64,000 bases of DNA from Capnocytophaga sputigena (GCF_900446695.1 NZ_UAVP01000010.1:1-64000), one strand, 5' to 3'. Counted from the stretch's first letter, positions 1-9,712 are shown. The notes: generated by a model not told the origin, from the letters alone. Made by a program: numbers and translations.

Positions 1-2292
1 TTACACGTAAATACAGAGGATGCCTTTGTAAAATGTAATGGAGAAAGTTCAGCGCGTATTACCTTCTCGGCAACGGGCGCATTGGGTAACTATCAGTACA
101 AATTGTACAAATCAGGCGTACACTCAACTACGGCTAGTGCTACCCAAGTAAACGCGACCGACTGGGCATTTACAGGCTTGAATAAAGGTAGTTACCAAGT
201 AGAGGTCATCAGCGTAGACTGTACTGTATCTAGAACAGTAGATGTAGATGAATCACCAGCCTTTACAGTAGCAACAGCTACAACCGATATCACTTGTAAC
301 GCAATGCGTGATGGTACCATCTCAATGACGGTAACTGGAGGTGCAGGCGATGTACAATATGCTATCAGTCCTCGATTAGATCGATTTGTATCCGAAGGTT
401 ACTTCACGAATTTAGGTAGAGGACAGTATGTAGTAAGAGCACAAGATAAGAATGGCTGTTTTGTAGATGAAGTATTTACCATCCACGAACCCGATGTATT
501 GAATGCAGTAATCCACAAACAAACCGATGAGGTATGTTATGGAGCAGGAGATGGTACAGTATCGATTACCATTACAGGAGGAACACAGTCTTATAGCACT
601 TCAATTGATGGAGGCGCTTGGACAGTAGATAAGACCTTGTATACAGGTTTATCGGTAGGAGTTCACACCATTACGGTAAAAGATGCACGTTCTTGTACAA
701 CAGAAGTGCCAGTAACTATCAAAGAAGGAGTAGACTTGCAAGCTACAGCAACGGTAAGCTACGGTTGTGGTAACAATACAGTAGTGAACACCATTAATGC
801 AACGGTGAATGCTAGCTACACAGGAGCGGTAAGCTTCAGTTTAGATGGTGGAGCGCCACAAAACTCAGGTAAATTTACAGGAGTAACAGCAGGGGTTCAC
901 AGCATCACCTTTACCCACCTCAATGGATGTACCACTACCCTTACAGTCAATGTAACGGCTTACAATAGTCTTACAGCCACCACAGCAACGAAAACCGATA
1001 TGAGTTGTTATGGAATAAATGATGGTACGATAACCTTTGCGGTAAGTGGAGCAACTAATAGTTACACTTATACCATTACCCCAGAGGCAGGTACGTTCGA
1101 TGGAGTAAGCAAGTATACCGGTTTATCGGCAGGTATCTATACGGTGAAAGTGAGATCTAATGGCGAGATAAACTGTGAATTAGAACAAAGCTTCACAATA
1201 GAGGAACCAGAGTTGTTGAAAGCAACAGCCTCAACAGTATCCGAAACTTGTTACCAAGCCAATGATGGTAGCTTGAGCTTTAGTATCCGAGGCGGTAGAG
1301 CACCGTATAACTTTACGATTAAAACAGCCTCAGGCACCACAGTAACCAATGGTACTTTAGCTACAGCAGGAGCGGTATATACACAAACCAATGTAGCAGG
1401 AGTTTATCTCTTAGAGTACAACGATGGTAACTGTTCACAAACCTTAGAGATAACAGTGCCAAAAGCACCAAATCTCGAGATGAATGTCAAGACGATGTTC
1501 AACTGTTCAACAGTATCGACTACTTATACTACAAGTTACTTGCGCATAGAGTTCCCATACGCTGATGAAAATCAGATAAGGAATATGCAGTACTCATTAG
1601 GTGGATCACCAATGATAGCCTTTGATAGATATGAAGGTAAGTATGCTTATACGAGAACTATTCCAACGGGACAATACACCCTTACGGTACAATATCAATC
1701 TTATCCAGGAGCGCCATATTGTACAAAAGTATATGGAGAAACAGTAAGCTTGACCCGTTATCCAGGATTAGAATTAGAAGATAAGAGTGATCCACGATCT
1801 ATCAATACGATAAAGGTACAAGCTAAGGGCGGAAACTCAACGCAGTACATTTATTACTTCAATGGCTTTACCAATGGTACTAACGAGTATATGTTGCGTT
1901 CAACCGATCCAACCACACGAGTGGTAGGTAATAGAGTGTACAAAACAGTAGTAGTAGAGGTAACCGATGCTAATGGCTGTAGTTCAACGCTCACTATAGA
2001 GAAAGAGTATATGAAGTCAGTACCACCAGACTTCTTCACGCCAAACGGCGACGGACAGAACGATGGTTGGGATCCAGATAGATACCGCAGTTATCCAAAT
2101 CTAACGGTAGACATCTACGATCGTTACGGACGTTATATCACCACTTTGCGTTCAGGACAAACTTGGGACGGTCGTTATAACGGCAAGGAATTACCAACAG
2201 GCGACTATTGGTATATCCTCAAAACCCACGAAGAAGGCGAAGACGACCACGAATATATGGGTCACTTCAACCTCTATAGAGCCGCTGATTAA
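1..2292 (+). CDS. T9SS type B sorting domain adhesin-like protein (5' end outside window)
   Basis: The frame is open from base 1, so this is the C-terminal 763 residues of a larger protein. Most of it consists of degenerate repeats of about 70-90 residues with the pattern 'CYGxNDGTIxFxVxGG...Y.Y.I' followed by 'YTGLxAGxYTVxV.D..GC', as in SprB-type repeats of Bacteroidota surface proteins. The last ~90 residues (from about 673 of the visible part) hold FFTPNGDGQND, then IYDRYGR, W.G.YNGK and LPTGDYWY, the type B (gliding-motility-associated) C-terminal sorting domain that sends proteins through the type IX secretion system. Inference: a cell-surface adhesin or gliding-associated protein. The substrate or ligand cannot be told. 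A perfect hairpin terminator follows directly. Confidence 0.9.
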   Translation, partial: LHVNTEDAFVKCNGESSARITFSATGALGNYQYKLYKSGVHSTTASATQVNATDWAFTGLNKGSYQVEVISVDCTVSRTVDVDESPAFTVATATTDITCNAMRDGTISMTVTGGAGDVQYAISPRLDRFVSEGYFTNLGRGQYVVRAQDKNGCFVDEVFTIHEPDVLNAVIHKQTDEVCYGAGDGTVSITITGGTQSYSTSIDGGAWTVDKTLYTGLSVGVHTITVKDARSCTTEVPVTIKEGVDLQATATVSYGCGNNTVVNTINATVNASYTGAVSFSLDGGAPQNSGKFTGVTAGVHSITFTHLNGCTTTLTVNVTAYNSLTATTATKTDMSCYGINDGTITFAVSGATNSYTYTITPEAGTFDGVSKYTGLSAGIYTVKVRSNGEINCELEQSFTIEEPELLKATASTVSETCYQANDGSLSFSIRGGRAPYNFTIKTASGTTVTNGTLATAGAVYTQTNVAGVYLLEYNDGNCSQTLEITVPKAPNLEMNVKTMFNCSTVSTTYTTSYLRIEFPYADENQIRNMQYSLGGSPMIAFDRYEGKYAYTRTIPTGQYTLTVQYQSYPGAPYCTKVYGETVSLTRYPGLELEDKSDPRSINTIKVQAKGGNSTQYIYYFNGFTNGTNEYMLRSTDPTTRVVGNRVYKTVVVEVTDANGCSSTLTIEKEYMKSVPPDFFTPNGDGQNDGWDPDRYRSYPNLTVDIYDRYGRYITTLRSGQTWDGRYNGKELPTGDYWYILKTHEEGEDDHEYMGHFNLYRAAD

Positions 2293-2294
2293 CA

Positions 2295-2340
2295 AATAAA
2301 CAAATTCCGCGAGGCACACGCCTCGCGGAATTTGTTTATT
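2295..2340 (+). terminator. Strong hairpin terminator after the T9SS protein
   Basis: A 21-bp perfect inverted repeat (2295-2315 and 2320-2340) with a 4-base ACAC loop; the core is CCGCGAGGC/GCCTCGCGG and the outer stem is A/T-rich, giving a U-rich 3' arm. It lies three bases after the stop codon. Confidence 0.85.
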
Positions 2341-2342
2341 TA

Positions 2343-2366
2343 CTAATTTGCTAATTTGCTAATTTA
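2343..2366 (+). repeat. 8-base tandem repeat (CTAATTTG x3)
   Basis: Three tandem octamers CTAATTTG, CTAATTTG, CTAATTTA lie between the terminator and the promoter box of the next gene. The first copy supplies the TTG at the -33 position for that promoter. Related octamer runs occur before ruvA, the TPR gene and panB. Confidence 0.7.
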
Positions 2367-2370
2367 TCTT

Positions 2371-2378
2371 TACCTTTG
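2371..2378 (+). promoter_or_regulatory. Bacteroidota -7 box TACCTTTG
   Basis: Matches TAnnTTTG. A TTG at 2348-2350 lies 20 bases upstream. The start codon at 2402 follows 23 bases later. Confidence 0.7.
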
Positions 2379-2401
2379 CACAACTAAAAACTAAAAAACT
2401 G

Positions 2402-3256
2402 ATGAAATATCTAATAACTTCTATGCTATTAGTAGCTACTGCTACGCTATTTGCTCAACAGCAAAACCCCACTGATTGGGAAATCTCTGGACTTAAAGGT
2501 AAGGTCAAAACATTGCGCTCTATCCCTTATCAGATAACCGCTCAAGGAAAATCTTTCGCCAAAGGTGCGGTAGACCTCGATTTAGATACAGTAAATAAAA
2601 TCGCTAACCTCGAAAACCTCCAAAAAGAGTTTAACGCTAAAGGTTATCTCAGCCAAACGCGTTTCTTCTACAAAAATGGCGACTTGTACAGCCGTATGGA
2701 ATATTATTACAATCCACAAGGGCAGTTGTTTGAAACTCGCTATAATTCCGATAAAACCCTCTATGCTTATAGCCCTGAAGGTTATCTTATCAAAGATGCA
2801 ACCTATTCACCTGGGGGCTTTCTCAAATCGCATTACACCTATCAAGTAAATGCTGAAGGACAAATACTTAAAGAAGAAACCTACCGAGCCAATGAATTAG
2901 AATCTGCTGTTACTTATACTTACAATAAACAAGGCGATCCCGTGGAAATGCGTTATTATGATGCTCAAAATAATTTATTGCAAATAGTAAAAAATAAGCT
3001 AAATAAACAGCATCAACTCGTGAGCAATCGCGTGTATGATAAAGATAATAACTTAGTGAGTACCACTACCAAAAAATACAACGCCAAAGGGGATTGTGTA
3101 AAACTACAAGCAGAAACTAAACTGCCTAAAAAACAAAAAAATGTAGCGACTTATGAGTATAAATATGATGCTCAAGGTAACTGGATTTCCAAAACAACTT
3201 TCATCAATGGCGAGCCTCGTCAGATTATAGAACGCACCTTCACTTATTATGAATAA
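2402..3256 (+). CDS. Exported YD/RHS-repeat-like protein
   Basis: A 284-residue protein with a clear signal peptide (MKYLITSMLLVATATLFAQ, cleavage near residue 19-20). The mature part is a series of short beta-hairpin-like units of the type 'YNxQGxLxxTxxY' (for example YYNPQGQLFETRY, YSPEGYLIKDATY, YNKQGDPVEMRYY, YDAQGNWISKTTF). These resemble YD/RHS or YwqK-like repeats. There is no toxin domain or T9SS tail. The gene has its own TAnnTTTG promoter and its last 8 bases overlap the next gene, so the two are probably co-transcribed and translationally coupled. Location is inferred as periplasm or outer membrane; the function is unknown. Confidence 0.7.
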   Translation: MKYLITSMLLVATATLFAQQQNPTDWEISGLKGKVKTLRSIPYQITAQGKSFAKGAVDLDLDTVNKIANLENLQKEFNAKGYLSQTRFFYKNGDLYSRMEYYYNPQGQLFETRYNSDKTLYAYSPEGYLIKDATYSPGGFLKSHYTYQVNAEGQILKEETYRANELESAVTYTYNKQGDPVEMRYYDAQNNLLQIVKNKLNKQHQLVSNRVYDKDNNLVSTTTKKYNAKGDCVKLQAETKLPKKQKNVATYEYKYDAQGNWISKTTFINGEPRQIIERTFTYYE

Positions 3257-5537
3257 CCTTCACTTTTTTGGTGTACGACACTTGTCACCCTCGGCTGCCT
3301 ATCACCTCTTAGACTTCTTAGAAAAGCACAAACCTAAATGCATTCTTATAGAAGGACCTGCCGATGCTACTCCTCTGATGTCTCAAATCGCTCAGAAAGG
3401 GGTAAAACCTCCCATTGCGATGTTGGGCTATACCACCGAGCTACCTATAGAAACAGTGCTCTATCCGTTTGCGTCCTATTCTCCCGAATATCAAGCAATA
3501 TGCTGGGGAGTAAAGAAAAAAGCAACGCTTAGGTTTATAGATTTGCCTACCGAAAATATGCTCAAACTTCGTCAGGAACAACCCTCTGATGAAGAAGGTG
3601 AAAAAGCACGTGAGTTCTACAAGTACCACAATGCTCTCTACAAACAACTTGCTGAGCAGGTTGATGAAACCGATTACGAAAACTATTGGGAACGCCATTA
3701 CGAACACAATCTCAACACCGATACTTTTGCGCCTACACTTGCCTTACAATCAGGTGAAATGCGCCAAATGGTCATAGATAAGGAATATGAAGAAGCACCT
3801 TTTGATTTCTCGTACAACCTCATTCGTGAGGCGTATATGAAACGCGAAATCGCCAAGGCTTGCACCGAGTTTAAACCTGAGGAAATAGTAGTGATTGTAG
3901 GTGCTTACCATTTGTTGGGCATCCAAAATAGCCTACCTGCAATGACCGACGACGAGCTTAAAAAGCTCCCCAAAGCTACAGCTCAGCTTACCCTGATGCC
4001 TTATTCGTATTTGCGCCTCAGCAGTCGTACGGGTTACGGAGCAGGCAATATGGCGCCTTACTACTTTGAACTGATGTGGCGTGCAATGCAAACCAATACA
4101 ATGGATAAACTTGCCGCTACCTATCTCACCAAAATAGCCAAAATACTTCGCGACCAAGGGCAAAATGCCTCTTCTGCTAGTGTAATTGAAGCTGTCCGAC
4201 TTGCCAATGTGCTCTCCGCGATGAAAGGCGGTACTTATCCCGTACTCGAAGATTTGCACGATGCTGTAGTAACTTGCTTTGGCGGTGGCGGACTATCCTC
4301 GGTAGCCGAAGCTATCAACAAAGTAGATATAGGTACAGCTATTGGAGCATTGCCCGAAGGGGTGAGCCAAACGCCCGTGCAGGAGGATATGAATCAGGAG
4401 CTGAAACGCTTGAAACTCACCAATTACAAATCGGCAATAGCACAAGACCTCTCTCTTGACCTCCGCGAAAACCTCAAAGTAAAAACCAAAGAAGCTGCTT
4501 TCATAGACCTGAATCGCTCTACTTTCCTCCACCGTTTGGAAGTCTTAGGCATTCACTTTGCCACTCAACAACGCGTACAGCAAGACAAAGCCTCGTGGGC
4601 TGAAAAATGGGTCTTGCAATGGAGTCCTGAAGTAGAAATAGAAATCGTTGAAGCTAATCTTAAAGGTGAAACGCTTGAAATTGCAGCTGCCTTTATACTC
4701 AAAGAACAACTGAGTGAAGCAACCGACCTTTCTGTAGTAGCCAAAATCATCAGGCAGGCTTGCGAATGTCAGCTTACACATATTTTTGGCAATGCACTCA
4801 GCACCTTGCAAAGCCTTTTGGTAGACAGTAATAACTTTGCCGAAACTGCTTTTGCTGCTCACGAACTTTCAATGCTCATTCAGTACGGTGACCTCCGCCA
4901 GTTCAACCTCGAACCGCTGAAACCTATCTTGCAACAACTCTTTTTGCGTGCCTCTTTATTGTTGATTGATGCCTCATCTTGTGATGATAAAGCCTCAAAA
5001 CCAATTGTAGATGCGATGAATACAATGGAGTTCATCTCCGAACAGCAATACGAACTCGTAGATACCGAAACGTGGCAAAAAGAACTCACTCACCTTGCGT
5101 GGCGCGATGATGTAAATACCAAATTATCAGGGGTAGCCTTTGCGATATTGTTAGAACACAATTTAGCAACTGAAGAAGAATGTGCACGCGAGGTATCACG
5201 CCGCCTTTCAGCAGGTGTTCCCGCCGATTTAGGAGCTTCGTGGTTTGAAGGATTTTCTGGAAGAAATAGATACGCATTGTTATCGCGTACAATTATATGG
5301 CAAGAATTAGATAATTATGTACGCCAATTAGACGAAGAACAGTTTATGCGTTCAGTAGTGTTCTTGCGCCGTGCTTTTGCCGATTTTGAGCCTAACCAAA
5401 AGAATAGCATAGCCGAACTTTTAGGAGACCTTTGGGGTACTGGCAAAGAAGCAACAGCCGAACTTTTACAAGAAGTGCTTACGGAAGAAGAAAGTACCAA
5501 ATTAGACGAACTTAACGACTTTGATTTTGATTTTTAA
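3249..5537 (+). CDS. DUF5682 family protein
   Basis: A 762-residue cytosolic protein without signal peptide or membrane segments. It opens with 'FFGVRHLSPSAAYHL' and 'KCILIEGPADATPLM', which I recognise as the start of DUF5682 proteins. In other bacteria these are typically encoded beside MoxR-type AAA+ ATPases and vWA-domain proteins, forming an NTP-dependent complex of unsettled role. A 'VVIVGAYHLLGI' segment near residues 216-227 resembles the TraB/ChaN-type folds. No MoxR or vWA gene lies within the window. The start ATG overlaps the end of the upstream exported-protein gene by 8 bases, and a DinB-like gene follows 4 bases after its stop. Family assignment is from recognition of the sequence, not a profile search. 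Confidence 0.7.
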   Translation: MNNLHFFGVRHLSPSAAYHLLDFLEKHKPKCILIEGPADATPLMSQIAQKGVKPPIAMLGYTTELPIETVLYPFASYSPEYQAICWGVKKKATLRFIDLPTENMLKLRQEQPSDEEGEKAREFYKYHNALYKQLAEQVDETDYENYWERHYEHNLNTDTFAPTLALQSGEMRQMVIDKEYEEAPFDFSYNLIREAYMKREIAKACTEFKPEEIVVIVGAYHLLGIQNSLPAMTDDELKKLPKATAQLTLMPYSYLRLSSRTGYGAGNMAPYYFELMWRAMQTNTMDKLAATYLTKIAKILRDQGQNASSASVIEAVRLANVLSAMKGGTYPVLEDLHDAVVTCFGGGGLSSVAEAINKVDIGTAIGALPEGVSQTPVQEDMNQELKRLKLTNYKSAIAQDLSLDLRENLKVKTKEAAFIDLNRSTFLHRLEVLGIHFATQQRVQQDKASWAEKWVLQWSPEVEIEIVEANLKGETLEIAAAFILKEQLSEATDLSVVAKIIRQACECQLTHIFGNALSTLQSLLVDSNNFAETAFAAHELSMLIQYGDLRQFNLEPLKPILQQLFLRASLLLIDASSCDDKASKPIVDAMNTMEFISEQQYELVDTETWQKELTHLAWRDDVNTKLSGVAFAILLEHNLATEEECAREVSRRLSAGVPADLGASWFEGFSGRNRYALLSRTIIWQELDNYVRQLDEEQFMRSVVFLRRAFADFEPNQKNSIAELLGDLWGTGKEATAELLQEVLTEEESTKLDELNDFDFDF

Positions 5538-5541
5538 ATAT

Positions 5542-6018
5542 ATGAAAGAAGTATTTACCTTATACCGAAAATTGCGTGAGCGACAACTCAAATTGCTCAA
5601 TAGTTTCACCCCCGAAGAATTGGCAATCATTCCTGCGGGCTTTAAAAATAATATCTTGTGGAATCTTGCTCATTGTGTAGTTACCCAGCAAAATTATTGT
5701 TATGCTAATAGCGATCTGCCTACTTATCTCACCCCCGAATTTATAGAGCGTTATCGCAAAGGCTCCATCCCCGATGGACATATCCCTACTGCTGCCGAGA
5801 TAGAAGAACTACAGCAACTCCTCATCCGCACAGTCGATTTACTTGAAACTGATTACCAAAAAGGAATTTTCAAACAATACAATCATTATGTAACAGGTAT
5901 AGAGTATGAACTCAATACCATTGAAGAAGCGATTTATTTCAATATCTCACACGAAGGAGTGCATTTAGGAAGCGTATTGGCTTTAAAATGTGCTATCAAC
6001 GCAATGAAAAACAAATAG
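5542..6018 (+). CDS. DinB-fold (DfsB/YfiT-like) protein
   Basis: A 158-residue protein starting at ATG 5542; an in-frame TTG at 5521 lies inside the preceding gene and is a poor alternative. It is predicted to be a four-helix bundle. The pattern of histidines fits the DinB metal-binding triad: NLAHCVVTQQ in helix 2 and HEGVHLG near the C-terminus. Members of the superfamily include bacillithiol- or mycothiol-dependent S-transferases and many uncharacterised proteins. It is placed 4 bases after the DUF5682 gene, so it is likely in the same transcript. Its substrate is unknown. Confidence 0.75.
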   Translation: MKEVFTLYRKLRERQLKLLNSFTPEELAIIPAGFKNNILWNLAHCVVTQQNYCYANSDLPTYLTPEFIERYRKGSIPDGHIPTAAEIEELQQLLIRTVDLLETDYQKGIFKQYNHYVTGIEYELNTIEEAIYFNISHEGVHLGSVLALKCAINAMKNK

Positions 6019-6025
6019 AATTAGC

Positions 6026-6095
6026 TTGTGCGGCTCGCACAAAAAAACTTTGTCAAAGTCCTTAATTGCCTTTGCGGCTCGCACTTTGACAAAGT
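6026..6095. repeat. Composite palindromic element / bidirectional terminator
   Basis: It holds two nested structures: a hairpin TTGTGCG-gct-CGCACAA (6026-6042), and arms ACTTTGTCAAAGT (6047-6059) and ACTTTGACAAAGT (6083-6095) around a loop that repeats GCGGCTCGCAC. It lies between the convergent DinB gene and hisS, where it may terminate both. The same parts recur at 35778-35827, and the ACTTTGnCAAAGT arms recur at 15474 and 29477. Confidence 0.75.
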
Positions 6096-6126
6096 CTATA
6101 AAAATTTCTAATTGTTTGTCGTACTA

Positions 6127-7503
6127 CTACTGAAATAAAGCATTGCTTACTTCATTGAGACTACATTCTTTTTGAGTGCCCTCTAACATATTTTTTAGTA
6201 CAAAAGTACCTTTAGCGAGTTCACTTTCACCTATAATCACCACATAAGGGATATTGCGCTTGTTAGCATAATCCATTTGTTTTTTAATTTTAGCAGCATC
6301 AGGGTAGAGTTCTGCAGTTTTGCCAAGCTGACGCAAGGCTTTGAGTAGTTTCATACTCTGTAGCGCTTCAGCATCGCCAAAGTTGATACAAAGCACCTCT
6401 ACAGTACTATTGAGCGATTCAGGGAAAAGATTCAATTCTTCCATCACCAGCCCGATACGGTCTAACCCAAAAGAAATACCTATGCCACTCATCCCTTTGA
6501 GTCCAAAGATACTAGTGAGGTCGTCGTAGCGTCCACCGCCTCCTATAGAGCCCATTTGTACGCCTGCTGGGGCAGCAATCTCAAAGATAGCTCCCGTGTA
6601 GTAATTGAGTCCGCGAGCAAGGGTAACATCGAGGTCTAAGATAGCCGTTTGCAAACCAAGCTGATTGATTTGTTGGGCTATAAATTCTAATTCCTCCACA
6701 CCTTTCAATCCTGTTTCCGAGTTTTTGAGAATTTCTTTTAGGGCAGAAAGTTTTTCAGCGAAAGAACCTTTGAGTGCGAAGATAGGTTGCAATTTAGCAA
6801 TTGCCTCCTCACTAATACCTCTTTCTTTCATTTCTTTGATTACACCCTCTTCACCTATCTTGTCTAATTTATCGAGTGCTACCGTAAAATCAGTGAGTTT
6901 ATCGCTTTCGCCTATCATTTCGGCAAAGCCACTGAGGATTTTTCGGTTGTTTATTTTAATAGTTACCCCTTTGAGATTGAGGGCTGTAAACACACTGTCA
7001 TAAAGTTGTACGAACTCCACTTCCTGCCACAAACTGGTGCTACCTACAACATCAGCATCACATTGATAGAACTCTCTAAATCTACCTTTTTGCGGACGAT
7101 CAGCACGCCATACAGGTTGTATTTGATAGCGTTTGAAAGGGAAGGTTAGTTCGCTTTGGTGTTGCACTACATAGCGAGCAAAAGGAACTGTAAGATCATA
7201 GCGAAGGGCTTTTTCGGAGAGTTGAGGAGTGAGTTTTTGAGGGTTTTTAGCTTCCCAATCTTCTTGTTTTACTCCTTGTGTAAAGTCGCCTGAATTGAGT
7301 ATCTTGAAGATAAGGCGGTCGCCTTCTTCACCGTATTTGCCCATTAGGGTATTGTAGTTTTCAAAACTTGGCGTTTCTATAGGTTGAAATCCAAAGGTAT
7401 TGAAAGCATTTTTGATAGTGTTGATAATGAAGTTGCGTTTAGCTACTTCAGTAGGTGAAAAGTCACGAGTACCTTTCGGTATACTTGGTTTTTGTATTGC
7501 CAT
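6127..7503 (-). CDS. hisS: Histidyl-tRNA synthetase
   Basis: A 458-residue class II aminoacyl-tRNA synthetase that charges tRNA-His. It starts with KGTRDFSP. Motif 2 is seen in '[21 protein letters not shown]', the histidine-specific segment in '[13 protein letters not shown]', and the GGGGRYD and '[11 protein letters not shown]' (motif 3) segments follow near residues 320-350. The C-terminal ~90 residues form the anticodon-binding domain ('[18 protein letters not shown]'). The length is normal. It is the last gene of a probable ROK-mazG-hisS unit, about 100 bases after mazG. No TAnnTTTG box is seen in that gap. Confidence 0.97.
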   Translation of the reverse strand: MAIQKPSIPKGTRDFSPTEVAKRNFIINTIKNAFNTFGFQPIETPSFENYNTLMGKYGEEGDRLIFKILNSGDFTQGVKQEDWEAKNPQKLTPQLSEKALRYDLTVPFARYVVQHQSELTFPFKRYQIQPVWRADRPQKGRFREFYQCDADVVGSTSLWQEVEFVQLYDSVFTALNLKGVTIKINNRKILSGFAEMIGESDKLTDFTVALDKLDKIGEEGVIKEMKERGISEEAIAKLQPIFALKGSFAEKLSALKEILKNSETGLKGVEELEFIAQQINQLGLQTAILDLDVTLARGLNYYTGAIFEIAAPAGVQMGSIGGGGRYDDLTSIFGLKGMSGIGISFGLDRIGLVMEELNLFPESLNSTVEVLCINFGDAEALQSMKLLKALRQLGKTAELYPDAAKIKKQMDYANKRNIPYVVIIGESELAKGTFVLKNMLEGTQKECSLNEVSNALFQ

Positions 7504-7605
7504 TGTTTTTTAGGTATTTTTTATATTAATATATGCATCTATATATTTCTATATGACCAAAGTCTTGATTAAGATGTCTAAATCTGTGGTCATAGTTTTA
7601 TTGTT

Positions 7606-8373
7606 TTATAGGTTTTTGGCTTCTTGCCAATAGGTCTCCATTTCTTGTAAGGTCATATCTTTGAGTGATTTGCCTTGTGCCGTAGCTTTTTCTTCTAAGT
7701 ACTGAAAGCGAGCGATGAATTTGCGATTAGTGCGCTCTAAGGCATCTTCGGGGTTTACCTTTAAAAAACGAGCATAGTTGATGAGACTAAACAGCACATC
7801 GCCAAACTCACTTTCTATATTGCTTTGCTTTTGAGCTTTTACTTCGGCGTGTAGTTCATCTATTTCTTCTTTTATTTTTGCAAAAACATCGTCGATATTG
7901 TCCCAATCAAAACCTACACCAGCAGCTTTATCTTGTATGCGAGTGGCTTTCACTAAGGCAGGCAGACTCTTGGGTACACCACCCAAAACGCTTTTGTTGC
8001 CCTCTTTGAGTTTTATTTTTTCCCAATTGCGCTTTACATCTTCCTCGTTGTTTACCTGCACATCACCGTAGATGTGGGGGTGTCGCTCAATGAGTTTTTC
8101 GCATACGCCATTGGCTACATCAGCGATGTTAAAACTATTGGTTTCACTGCCTATTTTGGCATAGAAAACAATGTGTAAGAGTAGGTCGCCTAATTCTTTT
8201 TTTACTTCTTGAAGGTCGTTGCTAAGGATAGCATCGCCTAATTCGTAAGTTTCTTCAATGGTGAGATGGCGCAAACTCTGCATTGTTTGCTTTTTGTCCC
8301 ACGGACATTTGGCGCGCAGGTCGTCCATTATGTTGAGGAGTCGCTCGAAAGCTACTAATCGTTCGTCTTTCAT
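7606..8373 (-). CDS. mazG: Nucleoside triphosphate pyrophosphohydrolase MazG
   Basis: A 255-residue all-alpha NTP pyrophosphohydrolase with two tandem MazG domains: an N-terminal one with CPWDKKQT, EETYEL and KKELGDLLLH, and a C-terminal one with EIDEL, EFGDVLFSLINYARF. The ExxE..ExxD pattern that binds Mg2+ is present in both. The enzyme hydrolyses (d)NTPs to NMP and PPi and is thought to clean the nucleotide pool. Its start codon overlaps the stop of the upstream ROK gene (ATGA, 4 bases), showing translational coupling. Confidence 0.95.
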   Translation of the reverse strand: MKDERLVAFERLLNIMDDLRAKCPWDKKQTMQSLRHLTIEETYELGDAILSNDLQEVKKELGDLLLHIVFYAKIGSETNSFNIADVANGVCEKLIERHPHIYGDVQVNNEEDVKRNWEKIKLKEGNKSVLGGVPKSLPALVKATRIQDKAAGVGFDWDNIDDVFAKIKEEIDELHAEVKAQKQSNIESEFGDVLFSLINYARFLKVNPEDALERTNRKFIARFQYLEEKATAQGKSLKDMTLQEMETYWQEAKNL

Positions 8374-9584
8374 ATCAATCCGATGAATTTACTGCGAGCG
8401 AGGAGGCTAGCCCCTAAAAGACCTGCTTTTTCGCCCAATTTAGATACTTTAATTGTGGAATCTTTACTTACTAAGTTCAATGAATATTTTCTAATAGCAC
8501 TTCGCAAGGGGAGCATTAGGTAGTCGCCTGCATAGGCAAGAGTTCCTCCAATAACAACCAATTCGGGGTTGAAAAGATTGATGAGCCCTGCGATGTGTTT
8601 GCCTAAAGAATTGCCTATTTCCTCGATGAGTTCGATGGCGAGCATATCTTCTTGTAAGGCAACCTCTATAATGTCGTTCAAGCTAATAGGATCATTGGGG
8701 TTGTATCCGCTTTTTTGGGTGAGCAGAGAGGAGTGTCCGCTATGTAGTTTTTCCAAGAATTTGCGGTGTAAGGCTAAGCCAGAAGCCTCTGTTTCGAGGC
8801 AACCTTTTTTGCCACAATGGCAGAGTATTTCGTTGCCAAAGGCAGGAATATGACCAAATTCTCCTGAAAATCCTGATTTGCCATAGTACAATTGTCCGCC
8901 TACGATAATCCCGAGACCTAAGCCCCAGCTAACATTCACGTACAATACGTTTTTTTCACCATTTACGCATCCTTTGATGTATTCACCATAGGTCATTGCA
9001 CGGGAATCATTATCAATAGAAACATTGATGTTCAGTTCGTTTTCGAACATTTCGGTAAGGGGGCGTTCATCAAAATAGAAGCTGCTATAGCTATGTCCAG
9101 TAAGAGTATTTACACGTCCGGAAATATTGATACCCATACTGAGGATTTTGTGTTTGGGTACTTTTGAGTTATGTATAAATTGAGTGATAATTTCGCAAAG
9201 TCTTTGAAATCTTTCTTGAGGTTGAGATTCAATAAAGGGAATGGAGAGTTCATCACTGATGAGTTCACCTTTAAAGTCGGTGATGCCTATATTCACGTGA
9301 GAATGGCAGATATCTACGCCAATGAAGTAGCCAGAATTTTGGTTAAGCCCATAGATATTAGGGCGGCGACCACCTGGGGTTTCTATTTTTCCAAAATCCA
9401 TTACAATGCCATCATCAATGAGTTCACCTACCATTTTGGTAACAGTAGGCACACTCAAATCTAATTCTTTACCAAGGTCGGCAAGGGTATTGTCGCCATT
9501 GTTGATGTAGTAGCAAATGATATCTTTTTTAAGCGAAGCACTGCGAATGCCCGCTTTTATATCATCTAAAAATTTAAGTCCCAT
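8370..9584 (-). CDS. ROK family transcriptional regulator (NagC/XylR type)
   Basis: A 404-residue protein with an N-terminal winged helix-turn-helix (residues ~15-75, 'NTLADLGKELDLSVPTVTKMVGELIDDGIV') followed by a ROK sugar-kinase-like domain. The ROK zinc site is visible as 'GHIPAFGNEILCHCGKKGCLE', and 'VVIGGTLAYAGD' is the C-terminal nucleotide-binding segment. Such proteins are sugar-responsive repressors or activators of carbohydrate genes; the ligand is not predictable. It leads a unit with mazG and hisS, which are housekeeping genes and not obvious targets. A TAnnTTTG promoter stands ~35 bases upstream. Confidence 0.88.
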   Translation of the reverse strand: MGLKFLDDIKAGIRSASLKKDIICYYINNGDNTLADLGKELDLSVPTVTKMVGELIDDGIVMDFGKIETPGGRRPNIYGLNQNSGYFIGVDICHSHVNIGITDFKGELISDELSIPFIESQPQERFQRLCEIITQFIHNSKVPKHKILSMGINISGRVNTLTGHSYSSFYFDERPLTEMFENELNINVSIDNDSRAMTYGEYIKGCVNGEKNVLYVNVSWGLGLGIIVGGQLYYGKSGFSGEFGHIPAFGNEILCHCGKKGCLETEASGLALHRKFLEKLHSGHSSLLTQKSGYNPNDPISLNDIIEVALQEDMLAIELIEEIGNSLGKHIAGLINLFNPELVVIGGTLAYAGDYLMLPLRSAIRKYSLNLVSKDSTIKVSKLGEKAGLLGASLLARSKFIGLI

Positions 9585-9618
9585 AATTCGCTATTTTATT
9601 ATAAATTAATTACGATGG

Positions 9619-9626
9619 CAAAGTTA
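9619..9626 (-). promoter_or_regulatory. -7 box TAACTTTG for ROK-mazG-hisS
   Basis: The reverse complement of CAAAGTTA fits TAnnTTTG. A TTG on the minus strand (9649-9651) lies 22 bases upstream. The box is 34 bases before the ROK start codon. Confidence 0.6.
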
Positions 9627-9712
9627 AGTATTTTTTTTTGAATTGAAGCAAGAATTAAAGATTATTTTTTTGTGTTGAGAATAGATTATAAGTTAATTTT
9701 ACTTTTTGGAAG

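Noticed and set aside
1-2292. Regular repeats in the T9SS gene as a CRISPR or DNA satellite
   Set aside because: The repeats are degenerate, about 210-270 bases long and in frame; they are protein repeats, not direct DNA repeats with spacers.
3249-5537. Defence system made of the YD-repeat protein, DUF5682 and DinB genes
   Set aside because: No nuclease, ATPase or toxin domain was found in the three genes; only gene coupling supports a shared role.
7552-7594. Inverted repeat TATGACCA...TGGTCATA between mazG and hisS
   Set aside because: The arms are 8 bases with a 27-base loop and no T-run; too weak to call a terminator or operator.
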